Positions 24,758-35,520 of a DNA stretch of 64,000 nt are shown in pieces (position 1 is the stretch's first letter; every line of letters begins with the position of its first letter). The notes beneath the pieces are model-generated. The model made no database searches, was not told the origin of the DNA, and worked only from the letters and a program-made list of their open reading frames with translations. Origin of the DNA: Hermatobates lingyangjiaoensis (taxonomy: Eukaryota > Arthropoda > Insecta > Hemiptera > Hermatobatidae). The translations under genes were made by a program, and so were the position numbers. The DNA is taken from assembly GCA_026182355.1 (NCBI GenBank), contig JAPFBL010000319.1, positions 186,001 through 250,000 on the forward strand, given 5' to 3'.

Positions 24758-24880
24758 TTAAAGTTCAAAGATAGGTTTCTTGAGGATTTTTGGCCTAAAG
24801 TCTAAATCAGACCAAAAATCCTCAAGGAACACATCTTTGAACTTTCAGAATCAGTGGTCGAGAAGCTATATCAGTATCAA
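24758..24880. repeat. Family K foldback
   Basis: The arms AAAGTTCAAAGAT...CTTGAGGATTTTTGG and their complement are separated by about 20 bp. The right side continues into TCAGTGGTCGAGAAGCTATA, also found inverted at 8078-8100. The central hairpin would be long and stable. Confidence 0.6.
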
Positions 24881-26118
24881 TGTTACATGTTTATATCTTT
24901 ATAAAGTGAAGTTACTTAATGTGGTAAAAACATAATGGAATTGGCATCAATTTAACCAGAGCCTATCCCTAAGAACTCCCGAACCACATCCATCATAAGG
25001 GTGTTGTTAAAATAGAAAGCCAAATCCTAGACTTACAACTTTTTATGACTCAAGAAGACCAAACGTCCACGAAATAATGTATACCAAATACTGAACAAAA
25101 CATTTACTTGCTGACTCCACGAACACAGCAGTATTAAAATTCAGCAGGTGGTTTGTCCGTGATCTGGAACTGTTAATTACAACGAGCACTACAGTACGCG
25201 GAAAGAATCGTTGGTCATTGGTTGATCAATTTCAATTTTTTTCTTAATAATTAATGGTTTGGTCCTTTAATATATTTTTTATAAAGATGTTGTGCGAATA
25301 TCTATGTCATAAATGTTTATTACAATTAGAAGTAATGTATAAGAGACTTAAGTAAATAGGATTGTCAGGCCGTCTCTTATTCCATTACGTAAGAGCGCTT
25401 GATCATCGACCGAAGAGAGTGAAAGGTGATTTATGCATCAATTAATAGATGGCTCTCCTTTTTTAGCGAAACAGGAGGTTTTTGGAGTGGGCGACAAGGA
25501 ACCTTGAGCTGCAAAACCTTCACACACTTTCATTCCCCCCACCTGGATCAGCACTCTCTCGCTCTCGCTCTCCAATAGGGAAGAACCCATATCATTAATC
25601 AATTACAAAAAAATATTCAATAAAAAACGGAAAACTTTCAAAAAAACTCAAGACTTAAAAATTAAAAAAATACATAAAAATAAATACTTATTTATTAAAT
25701 TAACTGAATTTATAACATAGATAAGTAGGTCATTACTCCAATACTTCAGTATACTTATAACTAAATTATTAAATATTCACCATATATATTATATTCCAAA
25801 GTATATTTCCTAAAAAATAAATAAAAACAGATTTTATACAAAATAAAAATATTTCCTTAAATAATTACTAAATACATAGTGAGTAATTAATTTATCATGA
25901 TAATAACAATTAATTTACATTTTTTCTCTTAGAATTCATACCATTACAATTTCAAATCTGTTTCAGCAAAAATGATCATAGTTTCCTCTCACCTTTCAAT
26001 AGACTATCAAGACAAGGGAGTACTATGAAATCTGACTTTATTAGTGTTAATTTTAAACCCAGTTATTTAATAAATTTATTATTTAGTTATATATACTTTT
26101 TAATATATATATATATAT
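24881..26118. other. AT-rich sequence without a recognisable gene
   Basis: Nothing supported, apart from a short CT-rich patch near 25556-25572. Confidence 0.45.
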
Positions 26119-26828
26119 CTTGATAAAAGTATCGACCGCGGAATAGAAACGAAACTAAAGTTTATCGGGACTCGGTCAGTTCTTCAGGTTCAAATTAAAC
26201 TCTCATTGCCAACGTTTCGGTCTTTATTTAAAACTTTTTCATAGGCCCTACAAAAACAGAGGAGAAATAAGAAATAATACAATCACTCAAAAATCAAACA
26301 TACATAAGAGTGCAATTAGTTACAATTAAGAAATTATAATCGAAATTTTGACTATAAGTTAGTGAGAAAACTTACAGAATTATAAATTTTGAAACTGGAA
26401 AACTAAGGATTACATTACAAACATTACATTACTAACACAGTGACTTTTTGGTTGTCTGGTGAAATTTGGTTACCTTGCTTGTTTATTTCAGTTCAGTGTC
26501 ACGTGTTCAATCAGACTACAGTTGTTGCTAAAATCCACATACTATTTTTCTTTGTAAAATAATTTGTAATGTAATACTCAGTTTTTCTGTTTCAAAATTT
26601 ATAATTCTCTAAGTTTTCTCACTAACCTACAGTCAAAATTTCTATTGTAATTTCTTAATCGTATCTAATTCCACTTTTATGTATGTTTAATTTTTGAATG
26701 ATTGTATTATTTCTTTTATCTCCTCTGTTTTTGTAAGCCTATGAAAAAGGTTTTAAATAAAGACCGAAATGTTGGCAATGAGAGTTTAATTTGAACCTGA
26801 AGAACTGACCGAGTCCCGATAAACTTTA

Positions 26829-26833
<5 letters not shown>
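26119..26833. mobile_element. Family C foldback, long copy
   Basis: Arms of roughly 340 bp face each other around about 26470. The outer ends read GACTCGGTCAGTTCTTCAGG and its complement. Inward come TCTCATTGCCAACGTTTCGG, TTTTTCATAGGC, CAGAGGAGA..., then diverged interior blocks that also pair. The right arm contains CCTATGAAAAAGG, a stem-loop, then CGAAATGTTGGC, a degenerate ribozyme-like layout. It is followed at once by (TA)n and the family A copy 3. Confidence 0.7.
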
Positions 26834-26860
<27 letters not shown>

Positions 26861-26863
<3 letters not shown>

Positions 26864-27115
26864 ATGATCAAACCACAATAAGAAATGGGAAAACAAGACT
26901 AAGATCTTTCAACCGTAACAAGCGGTCTTTGTCAGAGTCAAAAACCCAACTGAAATACTAGATGCAGAAAACATCTGGTGAGGAGATCTAGTGTTTCAGT
27001 TGGGTTTTTGACTCTGATGAAGACCGCTTGTTACGGTTGAAAGATCTTAGTCTTGTTTTCCCATTTCTTATTGTGGTTTAATCATTGATTGTTGTTTCAC
27101 GTGTTTATGTGAAAT

Positions 27116-27118
<3 letters not shown>
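26861..27118. mobile_element. Family A foldback, copy 3 (canonical CTGATGA core)
   Basis: The inverted arms flank a centre that is itself an inverted pair around AGATGCAGAAAACATCTGG. That central segment is shared with the PLE locus at about 59975-60000. The plus-strand core 27014-27042 reads CTGATGA, then A, GACCG-loop-CGGTT, GAAA, which is the exact hammerhead heptamer. The minus-strand core (26907-26935) has one mismatch. (TA)n tracts border both sides. Confidence 0.8.

Positions 27119-27149
<31 letters not shown>
27119..27149. repeat. (TA)n microsatellite
   Basis: A TA run follows copy 3 directly. Confidence 0.9.
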
Positions 27150-27151
<2 letters not shown>

Positions 27152-27798
27152 TAAAACATGTAAGTCAAACTCTTGACTGAAATGATAAATTAAGAAATAA
27201 AAATGAAAATTATCATTGACGCCTTTAAAATCCTAAAAATGCTATTTGTTTAATATTTTTGTTCAAATATTTGTTTAAATATTTTTATTCACCTGTTATC
27301 TATCCAAATATTCATAATGACCAGTCTTTTATTCATTTTTGTTCTAGAAATGTTTTATTTGTTTACCTTTCACTTTATTGTGGAATTATGAACAATTCAT
27401 TATTTACAGCACTCCACACTTTTAAATTCATGCGTATAACCATGAATTCATTGATAACCTCTTATCCGTTAGTGTATATTATATTAGTTTTTTTTTAATC
27501 GTTTGATTCAAACATTTTAATATATTTTTTTTATTTTAATATGGGAAAACGTCGTACCTCGTAAGATGATCTTGGAGTTGTTGGAGCGCTTTCGGACGTT
27601 GTCCATCTTCGATCGCAACTAACCTACTGTTACTCGTATGAAGGGGTTATTAGTCAGTCCACTGCTATCTTAATATTATTATTATATCTTATTGAGTTTT
27701 TTTATTTTTTGTTTTTTAGTTATTATCTAGTAGGATTCTTTTATATTTATTAACTTCGTCATACTGTCTATCTTGTCGTCTATTTATTTTTATTAATG

Positions 27799-28824
27799 GT
27801 TTTTTTTTTTTTTTTTTTTTTTTTTTCCCAACACAGTAACCCTGCATCAGGACCGTATATTTACAATGTGTTCCCTTATAGATTACACATTAATTATATA
27901 CAATTATATACATTTATCACATTTACTAATTACACATTTATCACAACTTTAATATATCTTATATCTAATTATATACAATATATATCTTATTAATTATAGG
28001 GAATATATCAAATTTATCTTTGCCTATATCATGAAGTAATATTTATACATACTTAAATTAATAGTAATAAACAAGAATTTTACAAATTGTACACGTCTAA
28101 GTCTATATTATTCACTAATTTATGGAATTGTCCATAGTGTCTTTTCAAAATTTCACTGTGTTTCTCAGGCCATGTACCACCTGAGGTCAGCACCTCTCTG
28201 ACAAGGTCCACTCTTATTCCTTCCAAGAGTTTACAGTCAAACAACAAGTGATCCCATGTCTGACAAGCCGACCCACAAAGACAAGCAGAGTTTTGTACAA
28301 TTTTAAAACGACTCAGATACTCATTGCACTTCCCATGCCCGCTGAGCATCTGAGTCATCCTGTGCGACATCTTCACATCAGACCTGAGACGTAGTTGTAC
28401 AGTAGGAAAGAACTTTTTTGTTTGAGCCCCATTCGGAGAATACTTCCATTTGTGGTCCCACTGTTTAAGGCTCTCCTCTGCAGTACTTGCCCTGATATAA
28501 CTTAATGGGACCGTCCAGTACTCTATCTTCAAAGTGTCGTCCATGGCTGCTTCTTTGGCAACTTGGTCTGCCACTTCATTTCCCTCAATTCCCGAGTGAG
28601 CTTTAACCCATGATATACCCACACTCCAACCCTGTGTTCTTAATTTACTTATTTGAGCCCTCACGTTCTGAGAGTTAACACAACGAATATGACTGTTGCG
28701 GAGGCGATCTAGGGAACATTTACTATCTGTTCTGACCATAGCTCTTTTCCCAGTACTCCAGATTCTTCCTTCTTCTTCAAGCCACTGAAGCGCTCTTGAT
28801 ATCGCCAGCAGTTCAGCCTGATTG
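27799..28824 (-). mobile_element. 5'-truncated RNase H-bearing non-LTR retrotransposon
   Basis: The minus-strand copy ends in poly(A) (plus-strand T-run 27799-27826). It is flanked by a perfect 13-bp target-site duplication TTATTAATGGTTT (27790-27802 and 28825-28837). About 250 bp of 3' UTR separates the tail from the reading frame. The 5' end is truncated inside the RNase H domain, as expected for target-primed reverse transcription that stops early. This is one of the more recent insertions in the window, judged by the perfect duplication and open frame. Confidence 0.9.
28080..28823 (-). CDS. LINE ORF2 C-terminus: RNase H and zinc-knuckle region (partial)
   Basis: The frame is open from the 5' truncation point at about 28823 to the stop at 28080 (about 247 codons). 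The ATG at 28737-28739 is internal, not the true start. The RNase H signature is clear: NQAELLAISRAL carries the catalytic Glu, RTDSK the second Asp, and WVKAHSGIEGNEVADQVAKEAA the final His/Asp region. The first catalytic Asp is lost with the truncation, so the domain cannot be active. A CLCG...WDHLLFDC cysteine-histidine motif follows, as in C-termini of I/R1/LOA-type LINEs. In an intact element this part degrades the RNA strand and helps bind nucleic acid during integration. Confidence 0.85.
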   Translation of the reverse strand, partial: NQAELLAISRALQWLEEEGRIWSTGKRAMVRTDSKCSLDRLRNSHIRCVNSQNVRAQISKLRTQGWSVGISWVKAHSGIEGNEVADQVAKEAAMDDTLKIEYWTVPLSYIRASTAEESLKQWDHKWKYSPNGAQTKKFFPTVQLRLRSDVKMSHRMTQMLSGHGKCNEYLSRFKIVQNSACLCGSACQTWDHLLFDCKLLEGIRVDLVREVLTSGGTWPEKHSEILKRHYGQFHKLVNNIDLDVYNL

Positions 28825-28959
28825 TTATTAATGGTTTATAACCTTATAAAACCACCAAATCTATATTCTATGTAAACCATTAATAAAGATAAAAAGACGA
28901 CTGTACAGATAGTATGACGCAGTTAATAAATATAAAAGAATCCGACTGTGATATTTACT

Positions 28960-30132
28960 GTTATAACACTAAAGAATTGATGTAGTATTGACTGTTATGC
29001 ATGAATTTAAAATATACTTAAATATACTAAAATATACTAAATATACTAAATCACTAAATATACTAAAATTTAGTGAAGATATCTTATAACAGAAAAAATA
29101 CGAAGGCCATATAACAGTATTTCAAATAAAAAAAAACTATTGTCAGATAATTAGTATTATTTCTTTATTCATACGGAGAGGAGTGTTAACATTAACATAA
29201 TTTTTGCATATATATTAAATTTACGGTAATGTGGGTCACCTATACTAAGGCTGCGAACAGCAAACAAATGAGTCACATGTTTTGCTCAGAAAGAAAAATG
29301 AATAAACGAAAAAACAAAAATTGACACCCACTTCCACCAATAAAGCATAACAGATGGTATAACACTAAATATTAGGTGTGTTGCTTCACACAATGTATTA
29401 ATTAGTTTAATATTCTATTCAATACAAATTAAAAAACATAATGTAATCTAAAGCTGGACACAAGGAAGAAATATTGGACTGTATTAAATGATTTCGTTTG
29501 GAATAATTCTGCCAAACAGTCGGAATTTTAATCATATATATTCCTATATTTGAATTCAAAAATTGTTTATATTTATATTTTTGAGTAGCACATAAATATT
29601 CATTTTTTTATATTAATAAATGTAAAAAAATTCTATTATATATTTAATACATATGTTTTTGTATTTACTCGTATGTGTATTTTTTTGAAATTTTAAATTT
29701 TACAATTAAATAATAATTAGAACAGTGTTTTTGCAAATGCCTTTAAGGTGGGTCACTTATAAAAAAAGAAATATAACTTTCTTTTTTATATAAAGAAATA
29801 TAAAAAAGTAATAAATAAATTCATGAACATCATGATTTCATTATAATAAAACTCATTGCACTCTCTCTCTCTCTCTCTCTCTTTATCTCTCTCTCTCACT
29901 CTCTCTTTCTCTCTCTTTGAATAAAGATCATAAAATCAAAATAAAATAAAGTACAAGTTCTGGGCTACTCATCAGTCGATCACTGAGAGAATTTAAACAG
30001 ATCATTATGCCATTCATAAAATTTACTTGACTGACAAAAAACTCCTTACATGAAAATACTCCCTTATTATAACATAGTAATAAATTAAACAAAACTGACG
30101 TTTATACAAAATTACGCAGATATTTTGTCAAA
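28960..30132. other. AT-rich sequence with a (CT)n tract
   Basis: A (CT)n run with a few interruptions is at 29861-29919. No gene was found. Confidence 0.6.
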
Positions 30133-31305
30133 TCTATATAAATAAAAGGAAGATATTGTCTGTACATTGCTCAGAACTGACTTATTTGAAGTTATTTTTA
30201 CGTTTCATACCATTAGAGAAACCGAATCCACCCTTAGAAAAATTTCTGTCTGTCTGTCAGTTTGTCCGCAAAATTTCGTCACAAGTGAACTGAGCCACGA
30301 TGAGACATAGTGAATTGAAACTTTAAAAGTAGATTTGTGTATGTCTAACTTAAAATCTAAGCTTTGAATCGATTACAAAATTCAACGTAGAAGCGAAGTT
30401 ATGGACTTTTAAGCTGTGTTTGGCTAACTTTACAGACATGTTTATTTAAAAATATACAGATATAGCAAGCAGGTATTGTTAGTTGATTTCAATTTCATTT
30501 ATATGTATGCTCCCAGCTAGAGAAAATTGGCAAGGTGTTTCCTGTAGATCAAGATCTGCCATCTATTCAGAATACAGGCTTTGTGATCGAGCAATTTTTA
30601 CCTCTACAAATGGGCAGGCAGGAAAAATCAATAAACAAGTTCTTGCACTACATCAAGCTGAGGAAAGAATTTACAAGTCAGTAAAAAGAGTGATTAGTGA
30701 TGAGGAAGCAGTTCATTATCCAATTTGAATTCCTTGACTCCGTGACTGCTCCTGGACTGCCTGTTCATGACTTAAAACTTAAAGTAGGGGGCAGCAATCA
30801 CGCAGTTACGAAACTTTGAGTGCGCCAAAAATGTGCAACAGGGCACGACTTCGAATTCGTGCTTTGCACAGATACGTAGTAGAGGCTGATGTCATGACTG
30901 GGTGTGGTACTGTGGAGTCAGTGTTTATACAACGCATACCATTGATACCTAGCTACTGTCCCTTTCAATTCAATCGGTTGCAATTTCCCGACAGCGTCTG
31001 TTTTGCAATGTTGGTAAATAAGTTGCAAGATCAAACTCTGTATACGGCGGGAATTGAAGTTAGTGAGACCAAGTGTTTCTTACATGGTCAACTGTATGTT
31101 GCTTGCTAAAGAGTCACAGGTTCCAACTCTGTTCTTCCATGAATTTTAAGGACACACAGCTAATGTGGTGTATAAAGAGGCACTTACTTAACACTGCGCT
31201 AATAAACATTTTTTTTTCTTATTCTGTAATTCTTCTAATGATATTTTAAAATACCACGTATCATATCTAAATGTTTGTAAAATACCCGTCAAAGACGTCT
31301 GATAG
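30133..31305 (+). mobile_element. Helitron-like element relic
   Basis: The proposed 5' end is TCTATATAAATAAAAGG at 30133, preceded by A. The proposed 3' end is a short GTC-AAA-GAC hairpin within ACCCGTCAAAGACG at 31284-31297, then GATAG followed by T. That is close to the hairpin plus CTRR|T end of Helitrons. Between them lie helicase C-terminal fragments (see the pseudogene). Helitrons leave no target duplication, so the ends rest on motif similarity only. At about 1.2 kb the copy is far shorter than an autonomous Helitron and lacks the Rep domain. Confidence 0.6.
30550..31165 (+). pseudogene. Helitron helicase C-terminal fragment, frameshifted
   Basis: Three frame segments read in order as the end of a Helitron Rep-helicase. 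Segment 1 (to 30728) has a KINKQVLAL...EERIYKS...VISDEEA region. Segment 2 (about 30730-30790) has APGLPVHDLKLKVG. Segment 3 (about 30790-31110) has CNRARLRIRAL, VEADVMTGCG, VFIQRIPLIPS, FPDSVCFAMLVNK and HGQLYVAC. The last two correspond to helicase motifs V and VI. A serine codon after YVAC has become a stop, and RVT continues in frame after it. At least two frameshifts and one stop make it non-functional. The original protein would nick and unwind DNA for rolling-circle transposition. Confidence 0.85.
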
Positions 31306-31850
31306 TTTAATATATACATTGTTCTTATTTCGTTAATTTCATTTGAAGATTATTTTTAAAATAAATTTTGTCTTGAAACATTAATTGTTCTCTAATTGTA
31401 ATTTTGTAATTGCAGTTTTTGCTATTTCGATTGGTTGATGATAGATACCAAAATATCTGGTAGTATTAGGCTTACAGAATGCATGTTTAGCTAAATATAA
31501 TAATATATCCTCTATTGTATAAGGTTTTATAAATTATAATTTTGAATCGTACGTGTATGACATAATCAACATAACTGGTAATAGTTAATAAATAATTAAT
31601 TTTCCCTGAAAATAACTACGCTGTTATTGAAAAAGCCTTCTATATTAGAAGAAATAGTAAACAGCAGAGAGCAAATTGTGTTAATACGATAATGCAAATT
31701 AAATTCCATTTTGATTCTTACTAAACAGTTAGTGTGAAGTTGTGTGTGGGAAGTTAACAAGCACGCTGTAGATTGAAAATATTTAAATGGCGAAAGAAAA
31801 ATAACAAAGGTGGAGGAAGGAAGAAGAAAATTAAGCGCAATTCTGTTTTA
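31306..31850. other. AT-rich sequence without a recognisable gene
   Basis: Nothing supported. Confidence 0.45.
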
Positions 31851-32170
31851 AATAGCTGCGTGAACTTGGTCAAGATACACGTGGTCACAACAGTTCCAGT
31901 TGTGATTGAGGGACGGAGGGGGAGCAAAGACTAGTCAGTAAACCGGTCCTGGAAGGCACCTGGGACTAATGACCAGTGCTCCGAGCCAGGACAAACAGCT
32001 CCCGAAGGAGAGCAATAACCTGCACATCCATCCCTGCAACCACCTGCGTGCGTCCAAGTGACAACCCCAACGCCTGCAAGCGTAGGGATTACCAGGTGCA
32101 AGCAGGAAGCCAGGTGTCCTTCAAGCTTCACGCCTACTCATTAAATAAATCAGCCTCCGCATAAATAAGT
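31851..32170. other. GC-richer block of unknown identity
   Basis: The composition rises sharply against the AT-rich flanks. Overlapping open frames on both strands (31976-32164 plus, 31931-32131 minus) show no domain I recognise. It could be an old mobile-element fragment or a host exon or non-coding exon. No second copy was noticed in the window. Confidence 0.3.
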
Positions 32171-34136
32171 TTCAGAAAAAACACAACGCTTTTTGAATCT
32201 GATTCTTTAAGTAACATATGCTTATTGGTGACAAATGCTAAGGTTAGACTAGAAGAAGGAAATAATGTGTTCGAAATGCGTTTTCTTCAAAATATATTTA
32301 TGTGGAGATAATTCTTTATTTTCCTCACAGTGATTGACAGGGTAACCAATGAATGACGACTACTTATATCCCAGTTAAGGTTTCAACCGTTTTAGAGTTA
32401 TCAAAACCAAAGCATCATCACTATTATAACCCATTAAGACTTGACTAAGTAATCTAATTAATAACCATAATAATTGTTTCACACAATAATATTACCAAGT
32501 ACGGACTACTGATTCAGCTACAAGAGAGTAATCGGAACCTAAGTACTACATCCCTTACAGTGGAATTACCCGAAAAACCAGTACTGATAGCTTTCCAAGG
32601 CTTAAGACTACATGTATTGCTGAGCTGGCTCTACCTGCAAGGTGGTAATCAGATCCAAAGAAGCATCGCAATTATGTTGGTATTACCCTACAATCGATGT
32701 GGTTAGATTAATAACCAAAATGAATGCTGCTTCAGGTAATAAGACTACTTGTATTCTTACAAGGGAATAATTCCATGCTCGGAGGCCAAGCAACATCTAA
32801 ATGATAAGAAAATTACTGGAGCTGTCAAAAGCTCAACTCATAATTACAATTTAGTACCTTGTTATGTGGTTCTTCGATTCTCACGACCACATGCGTCTCT
32901 GTATCAGTTACAGTTACCATGAGTTTAAAAATAAAAAAAAAACCACCGTGAAATAGTAAATACACTTCAGAGTTTTTATTGAAATATAGGTTTTAAACCT
33001 TCAATTCAAAACAGACAAACTGAATTCAGAATCAGTTTTGCTTCTATTATTATAAATAAATATTTCTACATCACAATGTTAAAAGAAAATCAATAAGTTC
33101 TGAAATCTTTTGACCAGTCACTGTCAAACCCCCTTTTTTATAAAGCAAACAGTTCTCTGTCAACGAGCAATCAAAGGTCTCGGAATAATCTCATTTTTTT
33201 TTCTTTTTAACAACTTTGTGATTTCTTTGTGCACTTAATGCGGCACTCCTGAATAGATATATATTTATTTCTAGATGAATCAATAACACCAGCAGTCTAA
33301 GTCCTAAGTTCAACGTCGAACTAATAACAAGGAAGGATTACCTTGTTCTATAGTTTGAAACAATCTGAACCCCTTTCTCCCTACAAGTTAACACAACTTC
33401 TATAATGACTATCGCCCTTTAAAGCATCTCTAAACGATGACCACCAAATTATAAACATATACATTCAGTAGTTTTACATTAAATAAACAATTAAAAGTCT
33501 GAGATGAATCTGTAATATGAAGTAATGTGAAATGTAATATGAAGAAGATAAGAATAATATTAAACACGCAGAAACAATAGCTGATACAACTAAGAAAAAA
33601 GAGGAAGAAACAAATTATAACAAATATATAAACTAATAAATAACCCTGGTAAACATATCTGTAAATATAACAAAATTAGTATTAAAGAGACCAATTTTAA
33701 ATAATTATAAAGGGATATTGGTAAAATTTTGTAGAAAATATACAACATGTTATATTGAAGAAAAATTATATCAATATTATATTGAAGAAAATTTACATTA
33801 TTATAATTAAAAACGCACTGAATTCTAATGTGAAATTTATAACTTTTGAACTAGACAAATATAATACTGACTGATGAGAAAACGATGTGAGACGGACACC
33901 AATAGTTCAATATTAGTTGTTGACACAAAATGATAAATTCACGGCTATAACTTATATCACGTCCCGTGTACTGTATGATTCTCGACTCAACCGTCATCAG
34001 GAGAAGTAATTGATGGATACTAAACGATTTGGAAACCGACAGTTCAGCTGTAAACCATTACAAAACCTCACTTGGATAATACAAGGAATTATGAGAGATG
34101 TGATTCGCTTGTGGAGCGAAACTGCACTGAAGAATC
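32171..34136. other. AT-rich sequence without a recognisable gene
   Basis: Nothing supported. Confidence 0.45.
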
Positions 34137-34350
34137 CCATCATATAGGTCAGACTGATAAAATATGAAACTTATTTCTAAACAACATCAATACTTCATAG
34201 TTAGAGTTAAAAAAAATGAGTGCCTTAATTTTGCACATACATAGTGGAAGTTATGATATAGATTGGACAAAAGCTAAATGATCCGTTTGCATGATAAATG
34301 TGGTTAAGAAATATCATCAATGTTTAATAAATTAAACGTAACTGATCAAA
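34137..34350 (+). pseudogene. Decayed PLE GIY-YIG endonuclease fragment
   Basis: The DNA aligns by eye with the GIY-YIG part of the 60-kb PLE. HIGQTDK is at 34141, then KQHQYFI, then (after indels) SALILHIHS...YDIDWTKAK. The corresponding PLE residues are YIGQTGK, KQHQYNI, SALFLHIKN and IDWTGAK. In-frame stops and shifts show it is dead. A decayed family A arm follows at 34610-34680, consistent with one ancient PLE insertion, transcribed plus-ward, spanning about 34.1-34.7 kb. Confidence 0.8.
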
Positions 34351-34609
34351 TACAACAAACATTAGTGGTGGTTTAGTCAAATAAGGTTCAGCATTAGCGA
34401 GAGCAATAGCCATGTCTACTAGAGTTAACAACTAGCAGATAGTGTTTTACTTCTTTCTTACTGACCTCCTTTGTTAAAAGCTTGTCCAGCCTTTTGTTCC
34501 GTTTCCTCGCCTTTGACACCTTACAAAATACATCTCTGGCCTCCCTACCATCTCAATACAAAACCAAATGTCCAACTCCCCTTATTTCAGTTCCAAGTCT
34601 GACTCAAAC

Positions 34610-34680
34610 GAACGATTGTGGTCTAAAGATCTTAGTACTATTTCTTAAATTCTTATTGTGATTTTGAAGTGATTACAATT
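34610..34680 (+). repeat. Decayed family A pLTR arm
   Basis: The stretch AACGATTGTGGTCTAAAGATCTTAGTACTATTTC...CTTATTGTGATTT follows the family A arm (core, then GAAAGATCTTAGTC...TTCTTATTGTGG) with the GAAA mutated. It lies downstream of the GIY-YIG relic in the order expected for a PLE 3' pLTR. Confidence 0.5.
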
Positions 34681-34715
34681 TCAAGTCTTTATTGTAAAAT
34701 CTTATCAATATGTAA

Positions 34716-34718
<3 letters not shown>

Positions 34719-34768
<50 letters not shown>
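34719..34768. repeat. (TA)n microsatellite
   Basis: A long TA dinucleotide run lies between the PLE relic and the next foldback. Confidence 0.95.
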
Positions 34769-34769
<1 letters not shown>

Positions 34770-34920
34770 CATATTTACAATATTTAGGTACAAAATTTAA
34801 ACCGTATTCTAATTCTGCTATTGTAAATCTGTTAATGTAATTCTGTTATTGTCTACTATTCTGTCCGATAAATTACGAACTGTCTTTCAAACCTTATTGA
34901 GAAACTTCAGACCTTAATGA

Positions 34921-34958
<38 letters not shown>

Positions 34959-34961
<3 letters not shown>

Positions 34962-35160
34962 CAAACCACAATAAGAAATGGGAAAACAAAACTAAGATCT
35001 TTCAACCGTAACAAGCGGTCTTCGTCAGAGTCAAAAACTCAACTGTTGGGTTTTTGACTCTGACGAAGACCGCTTGTTACGGTTGAAAGATCTTAGTCTT
35101 GTTTTCCCATTTCTTATTGTGGTTTGATCATTGATTGTTGTTTCACGTGTTTATGTGAAA

Positions 35161-35165
<5 letters not shown>
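34959..35165. mobile_element. Family A foldback, copy 4
   Basis: The cores are intact at 35000-35028 (minus) and 35060-35088 (plus), with only a few bases between the arms at about 35041-35046. The left side starts directly in (TA)n at 34958, without the outer TTTCAC...GTGAAA palindrome. The right side keeps it. Confidence 0.8.
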
Positions 35166-35192
<27 letters not shown>

Positions 35193-35197
35193 AGCTT

Positions 35198-35238
<41 letters not shown>

Positions 35239-35239
35239 A

Positions 35240-35441
35240 AGATTTCACATAAACACGTGAAATAACAAGCAATGATCAAACAACAATAAGAAATGGGAAA
35301 ACAAGACTAAGATCTTTCAACCGTAACAAGTGGTCTTCGTCAGAGTCAAACACGGTTGGATTTTTGACTCTGACGAAGACCGCTTGTTACAGTTGAAAGA
35401 TCTTTGTCTTGTTTTCCCATTTCGTATTGTCGTTTGATCAT

Positions 35442-35442
<1 letters not shown>
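35240..35442. mobile_element. Family A foldback, copy 5
   Basis: The mirror case of copy 4: the left arm keeps the outer palindrome and the right arm ends directly in (TA)n at 35443. The cores are at 35315-35343 (minus, stem G to A change) and 35370-35398 (plus, one stem change C to A). A (TA)n tract of about 50 bp follows. Confidence 0.8.

Positions 35443-35493
<51 letters not shown>
35443..35493. repeat. (TA)n microsatellite
   Basis: A long pure TA run abuts family A copy 5. Confidence 0.95.
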
Positions 35494-35495
<2 letters not shown>

Positions 35496-35520
35496 CTAAA
35501 TATACAGCAGCATGCATTCA

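Larger units (their letters stand above)
27733..28945. repeat. Inverted repeat split by a LINE insertion
   Basis: Sequence 27733-27805 is matched, inverted, by 28871-28945 (GGATTCTTTTATATTTATTAA against TTAATAAATATAAAAGAATCC, with GTCGTC and GACGAC inside). The LINE at 27803-28824 inserted in the left arm end. Before that insertion the arms were about 40 bp apart. The source family was not recognised. Confidence 0.6.
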
